A DNA stretch of 64,000 nucleotides from Hyphomicrobiales bacterium (GCA_018335895.1 JAGXQU010000191.1:25239-89238), one strand, 5' to 3'. Shown: positions 9,326 to 18,340, counted from the stretch's first letter. Program-made: numbers and translations. Notes: a model not told the origin generated them from the letters alone.

Positions 9326-10227
9326 GATGCCACCGCGACCTTTTCGCCTTCGGTCAGTGCATCTCGCCGTTCGTCAACGACTCTGCTCCTGAGTGTTCCA
9401 ATCCGCTCGATTTCGATTTCGATGATATCGCCATCCTTCATAAAGACCGGCGGCGTTCGCGCATGTCCAACTCCAGGAGGTGTGCCCATCGCAATCATGT
9501 CTCCTGGATGCAGCGTGCTGAACTCCGAGATGACCTCAATGGTCTTGGCAACCGGAAACAGCATGTCGGCCGTGTTCCCGTTCTGCATCACGGCCCCATT
9601 CAGGCGCGCACTTATAGAAAGGCCAGAAGCTCCCGCGGGCAGTTCGTCCGCAGTTACAACGATCGGTCCAATCGGGCCGGTTGCATCAAAATTCTTGCCC
9701 GGCGTCCACTGATGGGTCTTGCGCTGGTAATCGCGCACCGAAACGTCGTTGAAGATCGTGTAGCCGAATACATGCTCAAGCGCTGAGGCTTCCGATATGT
9801 GCTTGCCGCCCTTTCCGATGATGACCATGAGTTCGGCCTCATAGTCGAGGCGAACTGAGCATTGCGGCCGAACAATAGGCTCGGCTGCCGACATCACGCT
9901 TTCTCGAACACGTAAAAAAAGCGCCGGGTAGGATGGAATTTCATATCCGCCCTCCTTCGCGTGATCTGCGTAATTGAGACCCAGACAGACAATCTTTCCA
10001 GGATTCGATATCGGAATGTCAGGTGTGAACTCTGAGATCGGCCGCCTGGTCCCCGCACCGCCCGCGACCAGCGACGCAATCCGCGCGCCCAAGGCGGGGC
10101 CTCCTGCGATGATCCCTTCAAGGTCGGTCGGCAAATCGCTGGCGACGGTAGCCAAATCTATCGCCAAGTCACTCTCTACCAGCGCGATGCCACTTCTTTG
10201 GCCGCTCACAAATCTTAAGAACCGCAT
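9322..10227 (-). CDS. fumarylacetoacetate hydrolase (FAH) family protein
   Basis: KIVCLGLNYADHAKE, RLDYEAELMVIIGKGGKHI, GYTIFNDVSVRDYQRKTHQWTPGKNFDATGPIGP, GDMIAMGTPPGVGH. Confidence 0.93.
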   Translation of the reverse strand: MRFLRFVSGQRSGIALVESDLAIDLATVASDLPTDLEGIIAGGPALGARIASLVAGGAGTRRPISEFTPDIPISNPGKIVCLGLNYADHAKEGGYEIPSYPALFLRVRESVMSAAEPIVRPQCSVRLDYEAELMVIIGKGGKHISEASALEHVFGYTIFNDVSVRDYQRKTHQWTPGKNFDATGPIGPIVVTADELPAGASGLSISARLNGAVMQNGNTADMLFPVAKTIEVISEFSTLHPGDMIAMGTPPGVGHARTPPVFMKDGDIIEIEIERIGTLRSRVVDERRDALTEGEKVAVAS

Positions 10228-10362
10228 TTCAGGCCCCGCCTTGAGAAGCCAAGACTATGCAGAGAAACGAGGCGGAACGCAATTAATATATATATTCTGG
10301 CGTTCTTTCTCCACGATATGTATATTTCAGGGCCACTTCCGGACAGTTCAGCGGAGCATGCT

Positions 10363-10749
10363 ATGACCAGTTGGTCCGATTATTCCGAGCGGGCGCGAGG
10401 TAAAGGGGTTCTCGCCAAGCAGTTGTTTATGGTTCGCTCCCGGCCTGCGGTATCTTTGGACGAACTCGCACGCGGGCTTTTCGAGCATCTCGAATACCAA
10501 AGGCTGCTGGAGAAACAGGGCATCCTGGTTTTTGCCGGCCCGCTTTCCGATGAATCCGGAAGCAAATGGTCCGGCGAAGGTTTGATCATATATCGCGCAG
10601 CTGATCTGGTTTCCGCAAAGGAAATTGCCGATGCAGATCCGATGCATCGCGAAGGATTGCGGAAATACGAAATACGAGCGTGGCTGCTGAATGAAGGCTC
10701 GCTGACATTACGGATCACGCTGTCAGATCAAAAACTCGAACTGCCGTAG
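10363..10749 (+). CDS. YciI-like / YCII-related domain protein
   Basis: LFEHLEYQRLLEKQGILVFAGPLSDESGSKWSGEGLIIYRAADLVSAKEIADADPMHREGL resembles YCII-type dimeric alpha-beta barrel proteins. Confidence 0.65.
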   Translation: MTSWSDYSERARGKGVLAKQLFMVRSRPAVSLDELARGLFEHLEYQRLLEKQGILVFAGPLSDESGSKWSGEGLIIYRAADLVSAKEIADADPMHREGLRKYEIRAWLLNEGSLTLRITLSDQKLELP

Positions 10750-11478
10750 AATAGAAATCTGCGACTAACGAACTGGCCATCCCGAAGGCCTGGTTCTTAG
10801 CATGTTGATCCTAGCCGATAGATCTCAACTTCAGTCTTGTCGTGTACATGAGCTTCGAACAAGCCAAAGAACGCTCCTACTAAGTGTTCCGAACAGCCAA
10901 ATAGCGATCGACGGCAGGTTTCGCGACGAAGCTACCAAGCTCAGGGGCCTAGATGTATTCTTCAACAAGTTGCCAACTTAAATCTCCCCGTTGAGGAGTT
11001 TCATTGTGGCTTCAACAGCGTGCTCAATCTTTCCGATTCGCCCCATGAGAGTTTCGTTGGAAGCACACTCTACGCAAAGAGAATACTCGAGCAGATTGCC
11101 AACGCGACGAGCAAACGCCGATCCGCGCGAACCAAACGTGGTCATTCGCCAGAATGGGAGTCTTTGGCACCAGCTAAGTTATTGAGATGTTGGCGCGCAT
11201 TCCCAAGCAGGCAGGAGAATTACCTGTAACAGTTTCGCGCCTTTTCTGCGCTGTCGTGCCACCAGAGATCACAGTGCGATTACGTCAGCGAATTGAAAAT
11301 CTCGCTTTCGCCCCAGGTCGGCCGACCCTCATTCGCGAGCAGATACGGCCATAAACCAATGTCCGTGCCGGAAACTCAGAAGCCGAACTTGTTAGGTTTG
11401 GCACAAACACAATCTCTAAACTAACATTCAAACCGGACCACCAAGTGGAGGCCGGTCAGTGCGCGCGGTCAAGAGCAA

Positions 11479-12258
11479 ATGACGAAAACCAACTATCTTC
11501 AGATAACCCTTCGGGGTCTTTACTTTGGTGCCGACCAAAGAGCGCGGCAATTTCGTTATAGCCTACTGGCGTTCGACCTCGCCGCCATAGTGTTGTTTCT
11601 AGTCTCCTCATTTGCGGAAGGGCGATGGTGGATTGTTCTGCTTGATTTTGGGTTAGGAGCGCTACTGCTTATTGAGTTCAGCGCGCGAATATATGCCGAG
11701 AACGATCGGCGGCGACACTTGCTGAGCTTTGCAACACTTGCTGACGTCCTCGTTATTTCTTCATTACTGCTCCCAGCAATCTTAGAGAACTTCGCATTTC
11801 TTCGAGTATTTAGAGCGCTCCGGTTGCTACGATCATACCATTTATTGCGAGATTTAAGAGCTGACTCGGATTGGTTCCGCTTGCATGAGGATGTAATCCA
11901 ACGAACATTAAACCTTGGCGTCTTTATTTTCGTCGTTACATCCTCGGTCTACGTCAGTCAGCACAGTACAAATCCGCAAATAGTGAATTATGTAGATGCG
12001 CTCTACTTTACGATCACTACGCTAACAACGACCGGCTTCGGGGACATTACCTTGCAGGGTCCGGGCGGCCGCTTGTTGTCAGTGCTCATTATGGTTGTCG
12101 GCGTTGGTTTATTCTTGCGACTGCTGCAGGTACTTTTTCGGCCGAACAAAGTCAGATACGAATGTGACGACTGTGGGCTCGTTCTTCACGACGCTGACGC
12201 TGTTCACTGTAAGCATTGTGGACGCGTACTGCACATTGTGACCGAAGGAACAGCATGA
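11479..12258 (+). CDS. voltage-gated-like potassium channel / ion transporter with C-terminal zinc ribbon
   Basis: S4-like LRVFRALRLLRSYHLLRDLR; pore YFTITTLTTTGFGDITLQG; C-terminal CDDCGLVLHDADAVHCKHCG. Confidence 0.85.
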   Translation: MTKTNYLQITLRGLYFGADQRARQFRYSLLAFDLAAIVLFLVSSFAEGRWWIVLLDFGLGALLLIEFSARIYAENDRRRHLLSFATLADVLVISSLLLPAILENFAFLRVFRALRLLRSYHLLRDLRADSDWFRLHEDVIQRTLNLGVFIFVVTSSVYVSQHSTNPQIVNYVDALYFTITTLTTTGFGDITLQGPGGRLLSVLIMVVGVGLFLRLLQVLFRPNKVRYECDDCGLVLHDADAVHCKHCGRVLHIVTEGTA

Positions 12259-12375
12259 ATGCCGGAGTGGGATTGTAGAAAACCCTTACGGATGATTTTA
12301 TCAAGCTCTCTATATCGGCGCTGAGAAGAATGGCCAGACGCGCTCTTGGCGTGCTGGCGAGTTTCTGTGCACCTT

Positions 12376-12426
12376 CTCCCTTCACACGGGAGGGGTCACA
12401 GGTTCAATCCCCTGTCGCGCCCACCA
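12376..12426 (+). pseudogene. tRNA-Val(CAC)-like 3' fragment (anticodon arm, variable loop, T arm, 3' acceptor strand, CCA); putative attachment-site remnant
   Basis: ctccc-ttcacac-gggag anticodon arm (12376..12392), gggtc, acagg-ttcaatcc-cctgt T arm, cgcgccc-a-cca. T loop is 8 nt (one extra C) and the D arm and 5' acceptor upstream do not fold canonically. Confidence 0.6.
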
Positions 12427-12451
12427 TTTCAAAATCCGGTGCGGATCACGC

Positions 12452-12748
12452 TCAGTAAAATCTTTGCCTACCGGGAAAGCGAGCGCCGAGCTGATCGTCG
12501 CGCATCCATACCACGCGGCATTTGCGCGTGACGCTGCGGCGCTTGTTGCGCGGGTCCTGGTCCGGCGTGAAAGACAGAACGAACTCCGAAGGAATGTTAT
12601 CGAGCGAATCTTCCCCCGGCGACAGCTTGAGCCGCGCGCCGGTATCGGAGAGATCGCTCACGGTGCAGGCACAGATCGGTTGTAGATCCGGCCAGTAAAT
12701 CCTGGCTGGCCGCCGCACCTTCTTCCGCTTGCTTACTCTCTTCTCCAT
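12452..12748 (-). CDS. PilZ domain protein
   Basis: RKKVRRPARIYW...CTVSDLSDTGARLKL...CRVVWMRDDQLGARF matches PilZ layout (RxxxR, D/NxSxxG). Confidence 0.85.
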   Translation of the reverse strand: MEKRVSKRKKVRRPARIYWPDLQPICACTVSDLSDTGARLKLSPGEDSLDNIPSEFVLSFTPDQDPRNKRRSVTRKCRVVWMRDDQLGARFPGRQRFY

Positions 12749-12765
12749 TGTACTAATTCGAGTCG

Positions 12766-13866
12766 TCAACTCGCTTTCTTGTCGGTCAGACGCGAAATCA
12801 TAACCTGCAACTTTCGCTGTGCGGAAAGTTCGGAGAACAGGAGATACGATTTCTCCGCTTCGTCGAGCGCGGCGCCGGAAAGACCGTGCTTCGAGAAGCC
12901 TGCCGCGAGGATGGCCGAGACCGTCGGCCAGCTCACCTTCGCAGCCTTGCAGGCGACCAGCAGGCCGACATGATGATCGTCCTGCAAAAGGGTCGCGACG
13001 AAATCCACCGGTGCCCGGCAGAACAGCGCGAGCGTGGCCGAGACTTCGTCGAATTTCTTTTGCTGCGCGAAACCGAGCAGCACGCGCTCGTTCAGCTTTC
13101 CGTCGCGGTTGAGGCGTTTCACGACACCTTCCGCCGCGGCAAGATCGCGATACCCGAAGGCGCCGAGGCCGAGTTCCTCGGCAACCGACATCATCGCTTC
13201 CTGAATCTTCTTTTGCTGGTCCGGATCGGCGGCCGCGAGCAGCCGCGAGCGCACGAGATTGCTCGCGCGCATCAGAAGCTGCTTCAGCAGGGGAAGCGGG
13301 ATGTCGATCCGCAGGCCGAGGTTCTCCGAAATTTCGTCGTCGCCGTCGGCTTTGGCCACGATGCTCTTGTAGCCCTTGTCGGAGAAGCGCGCGCCGCCGT
13401 TGCGGGCGAGCTTGCCGACCACATGCGGATCGCCGCGCTCGATCAGAATATCAGTGATCGCTTCGCTCAGCTGTTCGCGGATCGCAATCGCAAGCAGGTG
13501 CGTCTGGCTCTTCGATTTCGCGATTTCGATGAGATCGTTCTCGTCGATACGATCCGACTGCGACAGCACCGGGCCGGCGACCGCGATGTTATCGTCGTGC
13601 GCGAGCAGCGAGATCATGTTGCGCGGCGCATTTCTCACCGGCGCGAACTTGAGACTGATCTGTGCGAGCACGTGTTCTTCGATGCGCCGGGCAAGATGCG
13701 TGAGAATCTCGTCGAACACCCCGACCTGCTCTTCGTTCAGGCGGCCGGCGTCGCTGAGGAATAGATCCGTAATGCGCCTGAGCAGCACGACGCGGCGCTC
13801 GGGCGCGCCGGTATGCAACGCGTCCTCGAGTTCAGACATGAGAGCAAGCGTAAATTTCATAAGCAC
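12766..13866 (-). CDS. DUF2336 domain-containing protein
   Basis: Helical protein (VLLRRITDLFLSDAGRLNEEQVGVFDEILTHLARRIEEHVLAQIS) resembling alphaproteobacterial DUF2336 proteins. Confidence 0.75.
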   Translation of the reverse strand: MLMKFTLALMSELEDALHTGAPERRVVLLRRITDLFLSDAGRLNEEQVGVFDEILTHLARRIEEHVLAQISLKFAPVRNAPRNMISLLAHDDNIAVAGPVLSQSDRIDENDLIEIAKSKSQTHLLAIAIREQLSEAITDILIERGDPHVVGKLARNGGARFSDKGYKSIVAKADGDDEISENLGLRIDIPLPLLKQLLMRASNLVRSRLLAAADPDQQKKIQEAMMSVAEELGLGAFGYRDLAAAEGVVKRLNRDGKLNERVLLGFAQQKKFDEVSATLALFCRAPVDFVATLLQDDHHVGLLVACKAAKVSWPTVSAILAAGFSKHGLSGAALDEAEKSYLLFSELSAQRKLQVMISRLTDKKAS

Positions 13867-13968
13867 TTACTAGCCCAAAGCCGCTAATGAGCGCTTAATC
13901 CAAATGGTTAGCAACGAAGCCGGAAAGCTGAAACTTTTCGCGAAAGTTTCCTTACAATTTTATCGAAC

Positions 13969-14922
13969 TCATTCCGCCGGCGGCGTGCCGTGCGTGTGGA
14001 AGCTTTCGATGGTCTTCAAACCCCAGGCTTGGCCCTTCTTTCGCTCGGTCTCGGTCCAGGTAACTGTTTTCCAGTCGGGATCGATGATGAGGCGCGCACC
14101 GGCGTTCGCCACTTCGACGCGATTGCCGGCGGGCTCATAGACATAAAGGAAGAAGGTCTGCTGGATCGCGTGCTTGTGCGGCCCGGTTTCGATAAAGACG
14201 CCGTTCTCGAGAAAAATATCGGCGGCGCGCAATACATGTTCGCGCTGGTCGACCGCATAGGTCACGTGATGGAAGCGTCCGCGCGCTTTCGTGTGATCGC
14301 GGGTATAGGCAATGTCGTAGCTCTTGTTGTTCACGGTGAACCAGCAGCCGCCAAAGGTGCCGTCGTTGAGCTGGATTTCCTCGGTGACGCGGCTGCCGAG
14401 CGCCGCAGGCATGAATTCGCGGATTTTGGCGACGTCCTGCGCCAGCAGGTTGAGATGGTCGATCCGCCGTACGCCGACGCCACGGCCATGATAGCGCTGC
14501 GCTTGGTTCTTCAGCGCGGGCTTCTCTGCTTGCGGCGCCTGATATTTTTTTGTGTCGAAATAGATTTCAAAGATGTGATTGTCCGGATCGTGGAAGCGGT
14601 AAGATTTGCCGTGCCCAAGGTCGCCACCGGTCCAGCCGATGCCACACCCCATCTTCTCGATCGCGGCAACGCGGCGCGCGAGACCCTGCTCGCTCGATGC
14701 GCGATAACCGATATGTGCGACGCCGGTCGTGTTCGATGCCGTGAGTTTTAGCGAGTGGAATTCATAGTCGTCGAATGCGCGCAGATAGACGCTGTCGCCC
14801 TCGCGGCCGCTTTCGGTAAGGCCGAGGACGTTCACGAAGAAGTCCAGGCTCTCCTGCGGCTTGTTCGTAAGCATCTCGACGTGACCAAGATGCGCGATAT
14901 CGAAACACGGCTCGCTGTTCAT
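13969..14922 (-). CDS. VOC-family extradiol dioxygenase, catechol 2,3-dioxygenase (XylE/DmpB)-like
   Basis: Two VOC modules; candidate Fe(II) ligands in RRIDHLNLL, GRFHHVTYAVD and GNRVEVANAG; GPHKHAIQQTFFLYVYEPAGNRVEV resembles the XylE C-terminus; start MNSEPCF at 14922. Confidence 0.88.
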   Translation of the reverse strand: MNSEPCFDIAHLGHVEMLTNKPQESLDFFVNVLGLTESGREGDSVYLRAFDDYEFHSLKLTASNTTGVAHIGYRASSEQGLARRVAAIEKMGCGIGWTGGDLGHGKSYRFHDPDNHIFEIYFDTKKYQAPQAEKPALKNQAQRYHGRGVGVRRIDHLNLLAQDVAKIREFMPAALGSRVTEEIQLNDGTFGGCWFTVNNKSYDIAYTRDHTKARGRFHHVTYAVDQREHVLRAADIFLENGVFIETGPHKHAIQQTFFLYVYEPAGNRVEVANAGARLIIDPDWKTVTWTETERKKGQAWGLKTIESFHTHGTPPAE

Positions 14923-14932
14923 TATTCCTGTC

Positions 14933-15637
14933 TCACTTTTTAAGGTCGTCGAGGCTGTCGATATACTTGAGCCCGGCCTTCTCGAGGCCCTCCCGCATTT
15001 TATACATGTCGAGGCCGAGTTCACCCTTGCCAAGGCGCGTGCGCTTTTCAACTTCGTTAGCGAGCCGAGCCTGCGCGGCCTCCAGCACCTTCTGCGCATC
15101 GGCGCGCGGCACGAATACGACGCCGTCTTCGTCGGCGACGACCACATCGCCGGGATTAACTGCGGCGCCCGCGCAGACCACCGGAATGTTGACTGCGCCG
15201 AGCGTCGCCTTCACCGTTCCCTTCGCCGAGACCGCGCGCGACCAGACCGGAAATTTCATCTCACGGAGCGGGCGCACATCGCGGCAACCGGCATCGATAA
15301 CGAGACCCGTGACGCCGCGCGCTTTGAGCGAAGTCGCGAGCAGTTCGCCGAACATGCCGTCTTCGTTGTCCGTCGTGCAGGCCACCACCATCATGTCCCC
15401 GGGCTGACACTGTTCGGCGGCGACGTGGATCATCCAGTTGTCGCCGGGCTGCGCGAGCACGGTGATGGCGGAGCCGGACGCTTCCGCACCCTGCCACACG
15501 GGGCGCATGTAATTCTTCGCGAGGCCGACGCGGCCCATGGCTTCATGAACGGTCGAGACACCGAGCTTGCCGAGCGCCTCGACGGTCGCCTTGGCGGCGC
15601 GTTCGACTCTACGGACGACGACGGGCTGAAAGGTCAC
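14933..15637 (-). CDS. RraA-like 4-carboxy-4-hydroxy-2-oxoadipate aldolase / oxaloacetate decarboxylase (GalC/LigK-like)
   Basis: [67 protein letters not shown] start at 15637 overlaps the upstream stop. Confidence 0.88.
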   Translation of the reverse strand: MTFQPVVVRRVERAAKATVEALGKLGVSTVHEAMGRVGLAKNYMRPVWQGAEASGSAITVLAQPGDNWMIHVAAEQCQPGDMMVVACTTDNEDGMFGELLATSLKARGVTGLVIDAGCRDVRPLREMKFPVWSRAVSAKGTVKATLGAVNIPVVCAGAAVNPGDVVVADEDGVVFVPRADAQKVLEAAQARLANEVEKRTRLGKGELGLDMYKMREGLEKAGLKYIDSLDDLKK

Positions 15638-16365
15638 AAGAGCGTCTCCACAACATCGGGGAACAGGCGCTGATAGGCTTCGCCATAGGTCATCGGCTTG
15701 CCGGAGTTGCGGCCGCCCTGCATACCGCGATTGAGCGCAACGCGTGTGTAGTACTCCCACAGATGTTTCTGTGCGGCGAGAATTTCGAACGCCTTTTTCT
15801 TTTTCTCCCATACGGAGTCGATGTTCAGGATGACGTTGGGCTTGAAATTGCACATTTCAGGCTGGTGCGGCTCGAACAGGAAAACCGGCGGCGCGGCATA
15901 GGCGCGCGACGGATCGGGCTTATGGCCCGCCGCCTGCGCGATGATCCGCGCTTCCTGCGCGAAGCGTGTCGCCTCGGGATGATCCACGTTGTACGGGTCC
16001 TCGAGCGAATGCGTCAGCACGAACGAAGGCTTCATCTCGCGATAGACGTCGATTGCGCGATCCAGCATCTTCTCTGTGGTGCGCAGCGGATAGTCGCCGG
16101 CGTCAAAAAACTCGATTTCCGCGCCGAGCGTCTCTGCCGCGCGCATCGCCTCTTCCTTGCGTTGCGCCTTCACATCATCGAGCTTCACGCCTGCGGTCTT
16201 CCAGGCCCACTGGCTTTCGCCGCGTTCGCCGTAAGCAAGGCAGAGAATTTTCATGCGGTAGCCCTTGTCCGCATGCAGCGCGATGGCTCCGCCCGCGCGC
16301 CAGACGAAGTCGCCCGGATGGGCGGTAATCACGAGTCCGGTCTTTCCTGGCATTTCTCTTCCCAC
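15634..16365 (-). CDS. PIG-L family hydrolase, 4-oxalomesaconate hydratase (GalB)-like
   Basis: [55 protein letters not shown]; GalB-type variant of the AHPDD motif. Confidence 0.85.
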   Translation of the reverse strand: MGREMPGKTGLVITAHPGDFVWRAGGAIALHADKGYRMKILCLAYGERGESQWAWKTAGVKLDDVKAQRKEEAMRAAETLGAEIEFFDAGDYPLRTTEKMLDRAIDVYREMKPSFVLTHSLEDPYNVDHPEATRFAQEARIIAQAAGHKPDPSRAYAAPPVFLFEPHQPEMCNFKPNVILNIDSVWEKKKKAFEILAAQKHLWEYYTRVALNRGMQGGRNSGKPMTYGEAYQRLFPDVVETLL

Positions 16366-17475
16366 TTACTCCGCGGCCTGCCTCGGCGCCGCCGCTCTCG
16401 CGCTTTGATGCGCGAACGTTTTGCCCTCGAAGAGTTTGCGCGCGGTACGCAGGAGCCCCGCGCGCTCGATTACCGGGTTTTCTTTCGTGCCGCCCACAGT
16501 GAGGTTCACCGTAAACTCGCCGGTCGGATGTTCGACCGACATCGACTTGTCACGGCCGGGCGGAACGATCGCGATGCCTTCCGCCACCGAACCCGGAAGC
16601 ACGCACGCCGTTGCAACCGTCACGGCCGCGAACACGCCGATCGACGCATGACACTCATGCGGGATAAAGGAGCGCGTCGACACGTGACCGCCCTGCTTCG
16701 GTTTCGCTATCAGGATCATCTTCGGCACCACCTTGCCGGTCACGTCACCGAGATTCATGAGCTTGCCCGCGGGAATACGGATTTCCTCGAGGCGCTTCTT
16801 TAACTCGGCGTCCTCGTCGAGCTGCTCGCGCGGCTCGTAGCCGCTCCTGCCGACATCGGCGGCGCGCAGCACGACGCAAGGCATGCCGTTGTCGATGAGC
16901 GTGACCTCGATTCCGGCAACGCTGTCCTTTACGTTGCCGGTCGGCAACAGCGCGCCACAGACCGAGCCTTCCGCATCGAGAAAATTGATGACGACAGGGG
17001 CTGCCGTTCCCGGTACGCCGTCGATCCGCGCATCGCCTCCGTAGGTCACGACGCCGCCTGGCGTTTCGATCAGCAACTCCGCAATCGTGCCCGTGTTCAC
17101 CGTACGGACCTTCACTGGCGTCACGCCGTCTTTTGCCTTGATAAGGCCGCGCTCGATCGCGAAAGGCGCGACACCGGAGAGAATGTTTCCGCAGTTCGGC
17201 GTGGTATCGACCATCGGCTTGTCGATACCGACCTGACAGAACAGGAAATCGATATCGCAATCCTTGTCCTTCGACTTCGAAACGATCGCGACCTTGCTGG
17301 TGAGCGGATGCGCGCCGCCGATGCCGTCCACCTGCCGCGGATCGGGCGAGCCCATCACCGAGAGCAAGACGCGGTCGCGCTCAGCGACATCGGACGGCAG
17401 ATCCTCGCTAAGAAAATACGCTCCCTTCGAGGTGCCACCGCGAAACATCATGCAATCGATGCCGCGGTCAGCCAC
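16366..17475 (-). CDS. PrpF-family 4-oxalomesaconate tautomerase (GalD)-like
   Basis: CMMFRGGTSKGAYFL, DGIGGAHPLTSKVAIVS, DTTPNCGNILSGVAPFAIERGL, HECHASIGVFAAVTVATACVLPG. Confidence 0.9.
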   Translation of the reverse strand: MADRGIDCMMFRGGTSKGAYFLSEDLPSDVAERDRVLLSVMGSPDPRQVDGIGGAHPLTSKVAIVSKSKDKDCDIDFLFCQVGIDKPMVDTTPNCGNILSGVAPFAIERGLIKAKDGVTPVKVRTVNTGTIAELLIETPGGVVTYGGDARIDGVPGTAAPVVINFLDAEGSVCGALLPTGNVKDSVAGIEVTLIDNGMPCVVLRAADVGRSGYEPREQLDEDAELKKRLEEIRIPAGKLMNLGDVTGKVVPKMILIAKPKQGGHVSTRSFIPHECHASIGVFAAVTVATACVLPGSVAEGIAIVPPGRDKSMSVEHPTGEFTVNLTVGGTKENPVIERAGLLRTARKLFEGKTFAHQSARAAAPRQAAE

Positions 17476-18298
17476 GGGGTTTGGCTCCCCTTGCCTGCGC
17501 GTTGGCGACGGCTAGCGCGAGCTCTGGATCGAAGCCGAAATCGGAGAGCATCTCGCCCGCTTCGCGCATTTCTTCCGAGCGGCGGATGCCGTGTGTCGCC
17601 ACGCGCTCTTTCATGTCTTCGGCAAGCGCACGCCAATCGATCGGCGGGAACGTCTCATGCAGGCTCGCGAACACGTTCTCCTGCACGCCCGCATGTGCGG
17701 AAGCCTTCGCACAATCGACCAGCAGCGCCTCCAGCCCTTTGATGATAATGCTGCGGCAGAGTTTGGTCGCGGAGGCATGTCCGATTTCCGGCGAGATCGC
17801 CTTGATGTTGAAGCCGAGCGCGTTCAGCCGTTCTGCGGTTTCTTCGGCGCGTTTCCCACCCGCAAGGATCGGAACACGGATGCCGGGCTTCTTCACCGGC
17901 GCCATCACGGCGCCTTCGACGTAGTCTGCGCCCGCCTTCTCGAGATGTGCACTGGCGCGCTGCTTGGTGCCGGGTGCCGCGGAATTGATGTCGAAGAAAA
18001 TCTGCCCGCTCTTCAGGAAGTCTGCCGCTTCCGCCGCAACCTTCTCCGTATTCGCAGCGGTGACGGCAGATACGACCAGATGCGCGCCGTCACACGCGGC
18101 GCGCGCGCTCTCGCGTGCCTCGACCTTGCGCTCGGAAGCCGCGCGCTCATACCCGCTGCGTTTCGCGCCGTGTTCGCGCAGAATGTCATAGGTCGAAAGC
18201 GCGAGTGCCGGGTGGCCCAGCATATCGTCGGCAAAACGCCGGCCGACCTCGCCGAACCCGATCAACGCAATACGCAACGTGTTTCTGTCTTCACTCAT
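17468..18298 (-). CDS. NAD(P)-dependent oxidoreductase, 6-phosphogluconate-dehydrogenase-like with DUF1932-type C-terminus
   Basis: RIALIGFGEVGRRFADDM Rossmann motif; FFDINSAAPGTKQRA; YVEGAVMAPVKKPGIRVPILAGG; ATKLCRSIIIKGLEALLVDCAKA. Confidence 0.85.
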   Translation of the reverse strand: MSEDRNTLRIALIGFGEVGRRFADDMLGHPALALSTYDILREHGAKRSGYERAASERKVEARESARAACDGAHLVVSAVTAANTEKVAAEAADFLKSGQIFFDINSAAPGTKQRASAHLEKAGADYVEGAVMAPVKKPGIRVPILAGGKRAEETAERLNALGFNIKAISPEIGHASATKLCRSIIIKGLEALLVDCAKASAHAGVQENVFASLHETFPPIDWRALAEDMKERVATHGIRRSEEMREAGEMLSDFGFDPELALAVANAQARGAKPRG

Positions 18299-18313
18299 GC
18301 AAGGCCTTCCGCG

Positions 18314-18340
18314 GATATTTCGCGGCGAGCACGAAATATC
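18314..18340. promoter_or_regulatory. perfect 9-bp inverted repeat GATATTTCG-N9-CGAAATATC upstream of the five-gene operon
   Basis: Read directly from sequence; lies 15 nt upstream of the operon's first start codon (18298, minus strand). Confidence 0.6.

Noticed and set aside
12336-12426. Complete functional tRNA-Val gene
   Set aside because: The T loop has an extra nucleotide and no good D arm or fully paired 5' acceptor was found at either tested start (12336 or 12347), so a fragment is the safer call; tRNAscan-SE would decide.
15763-16803. 346-aa plus-strand ORF across the galB/galD-like genes
   Set aside because: Antisense shadow ORF spanning two genuine genes; no domain recognised.
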